64,000 nt of DNA from NCBI GenBank assembly GCA_041675325.1, contig JBAYUG010000002.1:1-64000 (forward strand), read 5' to 3'. The notes beneath the pieces are model-generated. The model worked only from the letters and a program-made list of their open reading frames with translations, was not told where the DNA came from and did no database searches. Below, one piece after another: positions 35,494 through 43,992 of the stretch. The translations under genes and the position numbers were made by a program. This DNA is from CAIKZJ01 sp041675325 (GTDB lineage Bacteria > Bacteroidota > Ignavibacteria > Tepidaquicellales > Tepidaquicellaceae). Each line of letters begins with the position of its first letter. Position 1 is the first letter of the stretch.

Positions 35494-36309
35494 ATGAATA
35501 AAACATTTCTTGCATTACTAGAAGAAGCGACTTTCACAAAGGAAATTCTTGCTTCTGGTGTGACACAAATTAGAAATGCAAATTACGCTCGAAAAGGATT
35601 GTACTTTCAATCATTCACTAGTTTAGCCACAGGACTAGAAAGAATTGGGAAATTATGTTTAATGCTTGATTACTACATTAAAACTGGGGGGCAATTTCCT
35701 GATTTGAAATTTGTAAAAAATAAAATCGGTCATGATTTGCAAATAATATACACTAAATCAAAGGCAGTTGTTTGTGATTATAATATAGAGTTTAGTTTCC
35801 AAAATAACATTGATGGATCGCTTCATCAAGAGATACTTAAAATACTGTCTGCGTTTGCAAAAGGCGACAGATATTCAAATATAAATTTTCTTGTAACTCA
35901 AACCAGAGAAAGCGATCCAATTTACTATTGGTATACTAAAGTTGATAAAGTTCTTTACGAGCAAAGAGTTTCTGTAAAAAAGAAGAAAACAATTGAATTT
36001 AATGCTGAAATAATTGATAAATTTATGACCCCGTTAGCAATGGTTCGACATACAAGCGAAACAAGAGATGAGATTAATTTAATTAAGGATGCAAGTTTTG
36101 CCACAGGTATGAATGAATCTGTTGCTAAGTATCGACAACTTTATTTACTTCAAATAATTCGTTATTGGGTTGAATTACTTTGGGGATTACAATCTCTATC
36201 ATCAAAAATTAATCATGAAGATATTCCATTTTTCTCTGAAATATTTGCTATCTTTTACAATGAAGATAAGTATTTGATGACAAGAAAAACATTTGATAAA
36301 AAGCAATAG
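35494..36309 (+). CDS. HEPN-like helical protein of the TIR cassette
   Basis: 271 residues. Residues ~38-95 read FQSFTSLATGLERIGKLCLM then IKTGG and IGHDLQIIYTKS: a helical pattern (LxxGLExxGKL ... GHDL) as in AbiV-like and other HEPN families. The canonical RNase motif R-x4-6-H is not clearly present, so it may be a non-catalytic or divergent HEPN. The C-terminal half is helical with a conserved-looking WVELLWGLQSLSSK. It follows the TIR gene after 128 bp on the same strand. Confidence 0.6.
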   Translation: MNKTFLALLEEATFTKEILASGVTQIRNANYARKGLYFQSFTSLATGLERIGKLCLMLDYYIKTGGQFPDLKFVKNKIGHDLQIIYTKSKAVVCDYNIEFSFQNNIDGSLHQEILKILSAFAKGDRYSNINFLVTQTRESDPIYYWYTKVDKVLYEQRVSVKKKKTIEFNAEIIDKFMTPLAMVRHTSETRDEINLIKDASFATGMNESVAKYRQLYLLQIIRYWVELLWGLQSLSSKINHEDIPFFSEIFAIFYNEDKYLMTRKTFDKKQ

Positions 36310-36692
36310 AATTCCCGTTAAAAAAGTTCTATAAATTGCTGGTTTTAACAATAGGAAAAGATTTACCTCAGTTTACCGACTATTACATCTTAATAAATTA
36401 AAGTTTTGGCTAGTTCGTACTAATCGAAATACCCAGTTCGGAACGCCCCATGAGGCACAAAGAAGGAATTTATTTAATTTTGAATGAGTTATAGTATATT
36501 ATTCAATATAGATTAAAATAGTATAAAAATGAAATGAAAAATATTGTAGCAGCGGTTTGTTTTTCGACGGGTCTGTTTAACGAAACGAATGAGCACGAAC
36601 GCACAACATGGTAAAGCCACAAAAGGGGCAATATATGTAGTTAACAAGTAAAACTAAATTAAAACTAATTCAACTAATTAAAAAACAGAGCA
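36310..36692. other. Spacer between TIR cassette and small-enzyme operon
   Basis: A/T-rich. A 27-codon frame from 36534 (MKNIVAAVCFSTGLFNET) is coding-like but too short to accept. No hairpin with a T run. Probably contains the promoter of the operon at 36693-39054. Confidence 0.5.
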
Positions 36693-37133
36693 ATGGCAAA
36701 AATTAACACTTATCTTAATTTTCCTCGCAACACAGAGGAAGCCTTTAATTTTTATAAATCGGTTTTTGGCGGCGACTTTTTGGAAGGCAAAATCATGCGG
36801 TTTGGTGAAGTTCCACCCATAGAAGGCAGACCTCCACTACCGGAAGAAGACAAAAATCTGGTTATGCATGTCGCACTGCCTATTCTCGGAGGTCACTTAT
36901 TGATGGGATCGGATGCCCCTGAATCAATGGGATTCACCGTGAATAAAGGGAATAATGTTTACATTTCAATTCACACGGATTCGCGAGCGCAGGCAGATGA
37001 TTTGTTTGCAAAACTCACTGAAGGCGGAGTGGTAGAAATGCCAATGGCCGATATGTTCTGGGGTGATTATTTTGGATCGTTCACCGATAAATTTGGCATC
37101 AAGTGGATGATTAATTATTCTAACAGAGTTTAG
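36693..37133 (+). CDS. VOC-family protein (PhnB/glyoxalase-like), copy 1
   Basis: 146 residues. Two beta-alpha-beta-beta-beta modules: NTEEAFNFYKSVFGGDF at the start, HVALPILGGHLLMGSDAP in the middle, and FWGDYFGSFTDKFGIKWMINY at the end, as in the PhnB-like (YP_001-type '3-demethylubiquinone methyltransferase-like') VOC group. Metal-binding is uncertain and substrate unknown. It opens a five-gene operon; a paralogue closes it at 38617. Confidence 0.88.
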   Translation: MAKINTYLNFPRNTEEAFNFYKSVFGGDFLEGKIMRFGEVPPIEGRPPLPEEDKNLVMHVALPILGGHLLMGSDAPESMGFTVNKGNNVYISIHTDSRAQADDLFAKLTEGGVVEMPMADMFWGDYFGSFTDKFGIKWMINYSNRV

Positions 37134-37182
37134 ACTCCAGAAATATGCATAGGAGAACTGTTGGAGCTTAAGAAGAAATAAA

Positions 37183-37734
37183 ATGAGGAAACTAATTGCA
37201 GCAATGAATATGACTCTGGACGGGTTTTGCGACCATACGGCTGGGATTGCAGATGATGACCTGCATCAACATTATAATAAGCTGTTAAGAAACGCAGGTG
37301 CTCTTATTTACGGAAGGATAACATATCAACTTATGGAAAGTTATTGGTCCTCGGTGGTAAAAAATCCTACCGGTAACAAACCAATAGATGAATTTGCAGT
37401 ACTAATCGACAATATTTCAAAGATTGTTTTTTCACGTACGCTCAATAAGGTCGATTGGAAAAATACAACATTGAAAAAGGAAGTCGCTAAAGAAGAAGTT
37501 TTAGAACTCAAGCAGCAAGCGGGTAAAAACATTTTCGTTGGCAGCCCAAGTTTGAGTGTTGCCTTAACGCAGCTTGATTTAATTGATGAATACCAGCTTT
37601 GCGTTCACCCAATTATATTAGGAAGCGGTCTAACGTTATTTAAAAATATTACTGATAGAATTAATCTTAAACTCTTAAACACAAAAACATTTGACTCCGG
37701 TTCAATAATACTTTACTATGAACGTAAATTTTAA
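37183..37734 (+). CDS. RibD C-terminal-like (dihydrofolate reductase fold) protein, copy 1
   Basis: 183 residues. MRKLIAAMNMTLDGF at the N-terminus, the NADPH-side motif LIYGRITYQLM, and LIDEYQLCVHPIILGSGLTLF at the end: the 'dihydrofolate reductase family protein' group related to RibD-C (YyaP/YwjB-like). Likely NADPH-dependent reductase; substrate unknown, not a true FolA. Second gene of the operon, 14 bp before a paralogue. Confidence 0.9.
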   Translation: MRKLIAAMNMTLDGFCDHTAGIADDDLHQHYNKLLRNAGALIYGRITYQLMESYWSSVVKNPTGNKPIDEFAVLIDNISKIVFSRTLNKVDWKNTTLKKEVAKEEVLELKQQAGKNIFVGSPSLSVALTQLDLIDEYQLCVHPIILGSGLTLFKNITDRINLKLLNTKTFDSGSIILYYERKF

Positions 37735-37748
37735 AGAAGCATAATAAT

Positions 37749-38342
37749 ATGAGAAAAATAATAGTCTTATCATTTATCACATTAGATGGGGTGATGCAGG
37801 CACCCGGAGGACCTGAGGAAGATACATCGGGCGGTTTCAAATATGGCGGTTGGGTTGTGCCTTATTTTGATGAAGTGATCGGTAAGATTATGGAAAAGCA
37901 AATGAAACCTGCTGACCTTCTTCTGGGCAGAAAAACATTTGAGATTTTTGCATCCTACTGGCCTGAGCATGCAAACATTTGGCCGGGTATCAATGATGTC
38001 ACAAAATACGTCATGTCAGAGACGATGGAAAAGTCAGATTGGAAATACTCAGTTTTCCTCAAAAGCCCGGCAGATATCGAAAAGCTTAAACATTCAGAAG
38101 GTTCCGATATTCAGGTTCACGGCAGTGGTGAGCTTATTCAGTTACTGCTTAAGAATGATTTAGTGGACGAACTCTTGCTTAAAATTTTCCCGGTGACTCT
38201 TGGTAGCGGGAAAAAGTTGTTTGACGCCGGCACGATTCCGGCTGCCTTTACATTAACAGAAAGTTCGGTTACACCAAGTGGAGTGATAACTGCTAATTTC
38301 AAAAGAGCCGGAGAAGTCAAGACAGGCACAATGGGTGATTAA
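37749..38342 (+). CDS. RibD C-terminal-like protein, copy 2
   Basis: 197 residues, same family as the preceding gene: SFITLDGVMQAPGGPEED, LLLGRKTFEIFASYWP, and VDELLLKIFPVTLGSGKKLF. It is more like the YyaP type with the GPEED insertion. Stop codon and the next ATG are separated by one base, so it is coupled to the frameshifted gene that follows. Confidence 0.9.
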   Translation: MRKIIVLSFITLDGVMQAPGGPEEDTSGGFKYGGWVVPYFDEVIGKIMEKQMKPADLLLGRKTFEIFASYWPEHANIWPGINDVTKYVMSETMEKSDWKYSVFLKSPADIEKLKHSEGSDIQVHGSGELIQLLLKNDLVDELLLKIFPVTLGSGKKLFDAGTIPAAFTLTESSVTPSGVITANFKRAGEVKTGTMGD

Positions 38343-38343
38343 G

Positions 38344-38606
38344 ATGACAAAGAAAGAAACAAAAAAGACGTGCAGCAGAGGTCATGTGTTCTATAAAACA
38401 GCGATTGTCCTGTGTGTCCGCTATGTTTGCCGGACCACCAGAAGAAACACGAGAAGGATTTTCCGAAATTAAGTGCGGCCGCTCTTCGCACTTTAAATAA
38501 CGTTAAAATTAATTCACTCACAGAATTAACACAATTTCCTGAAAAAGAAATTTTAGAAAAAGTTCAGAAAGTAAAAACTATTAGCAATAACATTTTAACA
38601 ATTTAA
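38344..38606 (+). pseudogene. RNAP alpha C-terminal-domain-like small gene with a 1-base frameshift
   Basis: Frame 1 gives MTKKETKKTCSRGHVFYKT; frame 3 continues from 38400 with SDCPVCPLCLPDHQKKHEKD, LSAAALRTLNNVKINSLTEL and FPEKEILEKVQKVK. Together they make an ~87-residue protein with a zinc-ribbon-like head (C-x-xGH, CPxCPxC) and a helix-hairpin-helix domain as in the RNA polymerase alpha C-terminus; such small proteins occur in Bacteroidota. One base is missing in the ACA/GC stretch near 38398-38400. It could be an inactivating mutation or a sequencing error. Confidence 0.75.
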
Positions 38607-38616
38607 AAAATATATT

Positions 38617-39054
38617 ATGGCACTTATCAATCCTCACATAAACTTCAACGGAAATGCCGAAGAAGCATTTACATTTTACAAATCAGTATTTGGCGGAGAA
38701 TTCGTAAAAGTTATTCGATTTAAAGATTTATCAAGTCCTGAATTTTCGGTAGACGTCAAAGAAGAAAATAAAGTAATGCACATTGCTTTGCCTATCGGCA
38801 AAAATTTTTTAATGGGCAATGATGTTCCGGAAATTATGGGACGAACAAATGAAAACGAAAACAGATCTAAAATATCAATCAGTGCAGAAAGCCGTGAAGA
38901 AGCCGACAAATTATTTTCCGGACTTTCGGAAGGTGGAAATATTGAAATGCCAATTGCCGACAGTCCCTGGGGTTCATACTTTGGAATGTTTAGAGATAAA
39001 TATGGTATTGAATGGATGGTGGACTTCAACCCAAAAGATAATGAGCAAAAGTAA
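38617..39054 (+). CDS. VOC-family protein (PhnB-like), copy 2
   Basis: 145 residues, paralogue of 36693: MALINPHINFNGNAEEAF, FYKSVFGGEFVKVIRF, MHIALPIGKNFLMGNDVP and SYFGMFRDKYGIEWMVDFN. Last gene of the operon, 10 bp after the frameshifted gene. Function unknown; probably the same fold and type of ligand as copy 1. Confidence 0.88.
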   Translation: MALINPHINFNGNAEEAFTFYKSVFGGEFVKVIRFKDLSSPEFSVDVKEENKVMHIALPIGKNFLMGNDVPEIMGRTNENENRSKISISAESREEADKLFSGLSEGGNIEMPIADSPWGSYFGMFRDKYGIEWMVDFNPKDNEQK

Positions 39055-39199
39055 TTACGAAAATCAATGAAGGCTTGATATCGGTTTTGTAAAAGCATGG
39101 CTGACGAAAGTAACCATAAGCATTTTACAATTAGCTGTCATGTTAATGACAGTAATTGTGACTTTTTGTTAGATTGATAAATCAATATTTTAATAGGTT

Positions 39200-39754
39200 A
39201 TGCTTAACAAGCTGATTTATAAAATTGAGAATGATAAAACGAACCGGGATAAATTCAGGTCCCTTTTAAAAGAAAAAGATATCCCTTCCAAAACCATTCT
39301 GTTACTTGAAGGTGAAGTAGCAACCAGGATTCATTTTATAAAAAAAGGATGTTTACGTCAGTGGTTTAATAAAGATGGTAAGGATATAACTTTTCAATTC
39401 TTCTTTGAAGGACAAGCTGTTGCCTCAATTGAAAGTTTCATGTGCGGCCAGCCAAGTATATATACTATTGAAAGCATCGAACCTTCAACTGTTATTTCAA
39501 TTAGTAAGGATTCTTTTGAACAACTCAAGCGCGAATATCCTGAGTTCAAAGAAGGTTTTCAGGAGATCATGTTTAAAAGGTTCCAGAATTATTCCCGGCT
39601 TTTTCTTTCCAGGATTAAAGATACGCCACATGAACGATATGAGGATTTAATAAAAAACCATCCTGAAATCATTAAACGCATACCACAACATTATATCGCA
39701 TCATATTTAGGTATTACACCTATTTCATTAAGCAGAATTAAAAATAGAAAATAA
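39200..39754 (+). CDS. Crp/Fnr-family transcription regulator
   Basis: 184 residues. Cyclic-nucleotide-binding-like beta-roll at ~20-110 (KTILLLEGEVATRIHFIKKG, FFFEGQAVASIESF) and a C-terminal winged helix ending QHYIASYLGITPISLSRIKN. No cysteines placed as in FNR, so it does not look like an Fe-S oxygen sensor; this short-HTH type is common in Bacteroidota. 80 bp upstream of the ferredoxin-membrane gene, which it may control. Confidence 0.88.
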   Translation: MLNKLIYKIENDKTNRDKFRSLLKEKDIPSKTILLLEGEVATRIHFIKKGCLRQWFNKDGKDITFQFFFEGQAVASIESFMCGQPSIYTIESIEPSTVISISKDSFEQLKREYPEFKEGFQEIMFKRFQNYSRLFLSRIKDTPHERYEDLIKNHPEIIKRIPQHYIASYLGITPISLSRIKNRK

Positions 39755-39834
39755 ATTTTATAATTAACAATTGTTATCGTTAAGAAGCCTCGCCCTTAAG
39801 TATTTTTGTATATATAATTATAATACTATATACT

Positions 39835-40668
39835 ATGTTTTTTAATCACAAACATACACGAACTCCATTTATTCAGCTTGATACAAATAAATGTAAGGCA
39901 TGTTGGGAATGCATTAAAAATTGCTCAAATCAGGTAATCAGTAAGATAGATTTACCCTGGCACAGACATGCGCTGATTGTTGAACCTGAAGCCTGTACAG
40001 GGTGTTTGAAATGCGTTAGTCTTTGTCAATATAATGCTTATTCAATACCCGTGGGAGCAAATCAAAAATCAGAAAAGATAAGTAAACGAACTTTCTATAA
40101 TTTCATCATCAATAATTTATTGATTATTTCAGGATTGATGATAATTTTCTCCGGGTTAGCTCTGCAATTGGGATTTCATATGGGCGGGTCCGATGAACGT
40201 CATAATATCACTCATGAGACACAATCACGGTCAAATCAATATGAACAGTTAAAGGAAATAGATACAAACAAGATTGTATGCGGACTAAACTATTCAGATT
40301 GGTCGGCAGTACATAAGGCTGTTATTGTTTTCTTCTCTTTGCTGATGATATATCATACGTATGTACATTGGAAATGGTATAAGGGTGTTATCACTAAAAA
40401 ATTAATTCATAAAAACAAACAAGTAATAATATTATCGATATTATTTCTTTTAGTTGCTGTGACCGGTCTGGTGCCCTGGATTATCGATTTATCCGGAAGT
40501 TCAAGTATTTTTAGAATGCTCTTTATCGAGATACACGATAAACTCACATTTGTTTTAATCGTTTTCTTTGTTTTGCATTTTATTAAAAGAGTTAAATGGT
40601 ATGGTACTACTTATGTAAAAATTAAAGGTTTTTTATTTAGTCTTAAAATACTTTTTTACAAAGGATAA
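39835..40668 (+). CDS. Ferredoxin-fused membrane protein (DUF4405-like)
   Basis: 277 residues. The N-terminus has two 4Fe-4S motifs: CKACWECIKNC (C-x2-C-x2-C-x3-C) and CTGCLKCVSLC. After it come four membrane helices (about 92-112, 160-178, 198-218, 236-254) with His residues (AVHKAV, YHTYVHW, EIHDKL, LHFIKR) placed to bind haem b, as in DUF4405/cytochrome-b-like domains. Probably moves electrons between a cytosolic donor and the quinone pool. Follows the Crp/Fnr gene. Confidence 0.85.
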   Translation: MFFNHKHTRTPFIQLDTNKCKACWECIKNCSNQVISKIDLPWHRHALIVEPEACTGCLKCVSLCQYNAYSIPVGANQKSEKISKRTFYNFIINNLLIISGLMIIFSGLALQLGFHMGGSDERHNITHETQSRSNQYEQLKEIDTNKIVCGLNYSDWSAVHKAVIVFFSLLMIYHTYVHWKWYKGVITKKLIHKNKQVIILSILFLLVAVTGLVPWIIDLSGSSSIFRMLFIEIHDKLTFVLIVFFVLHFIKRVKWYGTTYVKIKGFLFSLKILFYKG

Positions 40669-40966
40669 ATAAAAGCGTCGAAACCGGCACACAAATCCGG
40701 GATGTGCAGCTATTTAATGTATGAAAGAAATAAAAGAATTTAATCTCATTTCGTATATCCTTCCCCAAGTTTTAATTTAGAAACGCAGCTCTTACAAGCA
40801 GAAATAATAATTACAAGTAATAAAGCCCTGTAATTAAATCATTTAAACCTAATCTCGATTACTAACAATAAATAAATTATCCATTCCAGGATTTATTAAC
40901 AAAGTTAATTTGTTTTTGAAAAATATAGCCATCTAAAATTATTTAGTAATTTTAATTATAATTATT

Positions 40967-41530
40967 ATGGGAAATAAAAAGGATTTGTCTCCGGCTCAGC
41001 GGAAAGAATTGGTCAATACGTTAAAAGAACGCTTTGAGAAAAACATGAACCGGCATAAAGGTATTGACTGGGATAAAGTACAAACAAAACTTGAAGCTGA
41101 TCCCGTTAAACTGTGGTCGCTGAATGAGATGGAAAAAACAGGCGGTGAACCTGATGTTGTCGGACAGGATAAAAAGACAGGTGAATACATATTTTTTGAT
41201 TGCTCGCCTGAAAGTCCTAAAGACAGAAGGAGTTTTTGTTATGACCGTCAGGCACTGGACGCAAGAAAAGAATTTAAACCAAAGAATAATGCCGTAGAAA
41301 TGGCTGCATCAATGGGTATAGAACTTTTAGATGAAGGACAATACAGGCAGCTTCAGAAACTCGGAAATTTCGATACCAAAACTTCAAGCTGGCTGAAAAC
41401 TCCTTCTGATATAAGAAAACTCGGAGGTTCCCTCTTCGCCGATTTTCGCTACGGCAATGTCTTCGTGTATCACAACGGTGCAGAATCATATTACGCCGGC
41501 AGAGGGTTTAGGGGATTTCTAAGAGTATGA
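40967..41530 (+). CDS. DUF4256-family protein
   Basis: 187 residues. Matches the DUF4256 family along its length: EPDVVGQDKKTGEYIFFDCSPESPKDRRS, YDRQALDARKEFKP, LLDEGQYRQLQKLG, TKTSSWLKTPSDIRKLGG, GFRGFLRV at the end. Function unknown. Soluble, no signal peptide. The 298 bp before it hold no gene. Confidence 0.9.
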   Translation: MGNKKDLSPAQRKELVNTLKERFEKNMNRHKGIDWDKVQTKLEADPVKLWSLNEMEKTGGEPDVVGQDKKTGEYIFFDCSPESPKDRRSFCYDRQALDARKEFKPKNNAVEMAASMGIELLDEGQYRQLQKLGNFDTKTSSWLKTPSDIRKLGGSLFADFRYGNVFVYHNGAESYYAGRGFRGFLRV

Positions 41531-41914
41531 TGTTATTATATAAGAGACGAACTTAAATATCACATGTGTATATTAAAGACCGAACACGATGAAGTATGAA
41601 ACCGATTTTGTTAACCTCGTAAAAAACGGCAGAGAATTTGAATTAAAACATGACAATAAAACCGGCACAGTAAATGAAATAAAAAATGGCGAAAAGAAAA
41701 ATCAATACTTAATTTCGTTATTAACTTTTTAATCGGAAATCCATCGTGAGGACTGATTTCAATTATTGAAATGGACAATTGAATTTGTTAAATTTGTAGA
41801 AGGAGTGTCGGTGGTGGAAACGTTAAGGTGAACAGTTATACAGCTTTGGCTAGGGAAATATTTGAAATCGTTTTTAAATAATATTCTTTTCTTAAATCTA
41901 TCTGATCATGTTAA
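41531..41914. other. Spacer with small frames
   Basis: Holds the possible 47-codon gene at 41589-41732. Further on, a frame without start (WTIEFVKFVEGVSVVETLR, about 41771-41827) looks like a coding remnant. No hairpins of note. Confidence 0.45.
41589..41732 (+). CDS. Possible small protein, 47 residues
   Basis: MKYETDFVNLVKNGREFELK then HDNKTGTVNEIKNGEKKNQY and a hydrophobic end. Amino-acid use is protein-like, but no family is known and no ribosome-binding site is visible. It may be the start of a longer, now truncated gene. Confidence 0.35.
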   Translation: MKYETDFVNLVKNGREFELKHDNKTGTVNEIKNGEKKNQYLISLLTF

Positions 41915-42370
41915 ATGATTAATAAAATTATCTCCGGTGGGCAGACGGGAGCTGACCGCGGCGGGTTGGAAGCTGCTCGGGAGCTGGGTATTTCGACCGG
42001 TGGATACTGCCCAAAAGGTTATTTAACTGAGAACGGTCCTGATTTGACACTAAAAGAATTTGGATTAATCGAAATGGAAACATCCGAAAACAATAAAAGG
42101 ACCACAAAAAACATTGAAATAAGTGATGCAACTGTAATTATCGGCGGCACAGATTTAGATGGTATGCTCAAAAGCCGTGGTTCTATATTCACATTTAATA
42201 CAGCAATGAAACTGAAAAAACTCGTACTGGTGAATCCGGACATAAAAACGCTCAAGGATTGGTTAAATGCCCAAAACTTCAGAATATTGAATGTTGCCGG
42301 TGATCGGGAGTCAGATAGTCCCGGGATTCAGGTGAGAACAAAAGAATATTTACTAAAGGCATTAGAATGA
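41915..42370 (+). CDS. Circularly permuted YpsA-like SLOG protein
   Basis: 151 residues. KIISGGQTGADRGGLEAARELG at the N-terminus with the nucleotide-binding GGQTGAD motif, WCPKGY-like GGYCPKGYL, and TVIIGGTDLDGMLKSRGS. This is the cpYpsA ('putative molybdenum carrier') branch of the SLOG/LOG-like Rossmann fold, thought to bind nucleotide-derived ligands. Found alone in many genomes and sometimes in defence contexts. Confidence 0.88.
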   Translation: MINKIISGGQTGADRGGLEAARELGISTGGYCPKGYLTENGPDLTLKEFGLIEMETSENNKRTTKNIEISDATVIIGGTDLDGMLKSRGSIFTFNTAMKLKKLVLVNPDIKTLKDWLNAQNFRILNVAGDRESDSPGIQVRTKEYLLKALE

Positions 42371-42397
42371 TTTACAACGCTTTAAAAACGAATTTAA

Positions 42398-42487
42398 TGT
42401 TCGTACGGGCAAGCTATACGTGCTATTGGTTCTCAGCATGATGAATATGAACCTCTTTTCCTGGTAATTGATTGCAGTATTATTTGA
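42398..42487 (+). pseudogene. Coding remnant
   Basis: The frame ending at the TGA at 42485 reads SYGQAIRAIGSQHDEYEPLF then LVIDCSII; protein-like, but it has no start and a TAA lies just upstream. Unidentified tail of a lost gene. Confidence 0.3.
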
Positions 42488-42571
42488 AAACAAGCCCGAT
42501 ACTGTAACCTTTCATTTTATAGGACGCTCAGAAACATAAACAAATTGACGAAATTAAAATGCTAAATAATT

Positions 42572-42946
42572 ATGAATGATATTAACTCTATTAACGTGAT
42601 GGATAAATTTTCATTGTTTGATAAACAATGGACCCCTCATATAATTGGCGAACTCAATGGTCAGTACGTAAAACTTTGTAAACTGAAAGATGATTTTGTC
42701 TGGCATAGCCACGAAGAGGAAGATGAACTCTTTATGATATTCAAAGGAACGCTGTTTATGGATTTCAGAGACGGAAGAACTGTTGAAGTTAAAGAAGGTG
42801 AAATTCTGATAGTGCCTAAAGGCATTGAACACAGACCTCGCACAAACGGAGAAATTGTGTACAATCTGCTTTTTGAACCGAAGTCAACGCTGCATACTGG
42901 AAATGTTGAAAGTGATAAGACAGTCAAAGAATTAAACTGGATTTAA
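42572..42946 (+). CDS. Cupin-domain protein
   Basis: 124 residues. Cupin motif 1: VWHSHEEEDELFMIFKGTL (H, H, E, as metal ligands); motif 2: ILIVPKGIEHRPRTNGE (His). Single-domain small barrel of unknown substrate. Separate transcription unit or weakly linked to the neighbours. Confidence 0.9.
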   Translation: MNDINSINVMDKFSLFDKQWTPHIIGELNGQYVKLCKLKDDFVWHSHEEEDELFMIFKGTLFMDFRDGRTVEVKEGEILIVPKGIEHRPRTNGEIVYNLLFEPKSTLHTGNVESDKTVKELNWI

Positions 42947-43104
42947 AATATATCTCAGTTTGCATTATGCTCGGAATAATTTCTTGTTATGTTACAGCGG
43001 CTGAAACAGGATTAAATAAACTTAAGAAAGAATCAGATAAGTGATGGAACAATTCATATATCGTCTGTGTTATCGGTTTGATATTAAACTTAAATAAATC
43101 CTCA

Positions 43105-43887
43105 GTGAAAAAAATCGTTTATACAATATTAATTTTGGCAACTATGTTTATGCTCGTGGAAACTTCGTTTGCTCAGATTGAGCCTATTTCAACTGACCGA
43201 CCTGACCTAACAGAAAGTGCGAACGTTATTCCACATAAGAGTTTTCAGTTTGAGGGCGGTGTGTTTTTTGAAAAGAATACACAAAACGGGCTGACAACTA
43301 AAAACTTTTCTTATCCATCAGTACTTTTGAGATACGGTTTATTATCGAATCTTGAACTTCGCATGGAAATTGAGAACATTAAAAACACAACTGATTCCGG
43401 CGGAACAAGTTCAAGCAAAAACTCTGTTTCCTTCGCAACAATCGGAGCTAAATTTAACGTCTGTGAAGAAGACGGACTTAGTCCTGCTGTGGGTTTTATA
43501 ATTAATTTTACAATACCCCGATTAACGACAGAGAATTTGGAAACTGATTATGTAGGCACGAGTATAAACCTCTCCATGCAAAATAGTTTAACTGATGAAT
43601 TATCCGCAGGGTGCAATCTCGGAGCTGTCTGGGCAGGGAAGACACCTGAGCCGACATTCTTTTACACACTTGCGCTCGGTTATGAAATATCTCAACGTTT
43701 ATCCGGATTTGTCGAAGTGTTTGGTTTTATGCCTGAAAGAACAGCGTCCAATCATGTATTTGATTTCGGTCTTAGTTTCCTTGCAATGAATAATCTTGCG
43801 TTTGATGCCTCAGCCGGGTTTGGTTTAACTGAGAATTCACCGAATTATTTTGTTAACGGAGGTTTTTCTATAAGGCTGCCTGAATGA
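43105..43887 (+). CDS. Outer-membrane transporter-like beta-barrel protein
   Basis: About 260 residues. From the GTG at 43105 it starts MKKIVYTILILATMFMLVET and SFAQ, a clean signal peptide; the frame also extends to TTG 43078. The mature part starts ISTDRPDLTESANVIPHKSF, the opening of the 'MetA-pathway of phenol degradation'/transporter family, followed by alternating amphipathic strands and ending with FSIRLPE. Likely a small outer-membrane barrel of unknown cargo. Confidence 0.82.
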   Translation: MKKIVYTILILATMFMLVETSFAQIEPISTDRPDLTESANVIPHKSFQFEGGVFFEKNTQNGLTTKNFSYPSVLLRYGLLSNLELRMEIENIKNTTDSGGTSSSKNSVSFATIGAKFNVCEEDGLSPAVGFIINFTIPRLTTENLETDYVGTSINLSMQNSLTDELSAGCNLGAVWAGKTPEPTFFYTLALGYEISQRLSGFVEVFGFMPERTASNHVFDFGLSFLAMNNLAFDASAGFGLTENSPNYFVNGGFSIRLPE

Positions 43888-43992
43888 TTTTAAGAAAGAT
43901 AAATTAACTATTTGAGTTTTTAGTCTCATTTTGTACGAACGATAGCAAATTAGTATTAACTTAAAACAAAACTTTAAATATAAATATCGGAT

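Noticed and set aside
32989..36309. Thoeris system
   Set aside because: There is a TIR protein but no SIR2/SLOG ThsA partner in the cassette; the cpYpsA SLOG gene at 41915 is 5.5 kb away and of another type.
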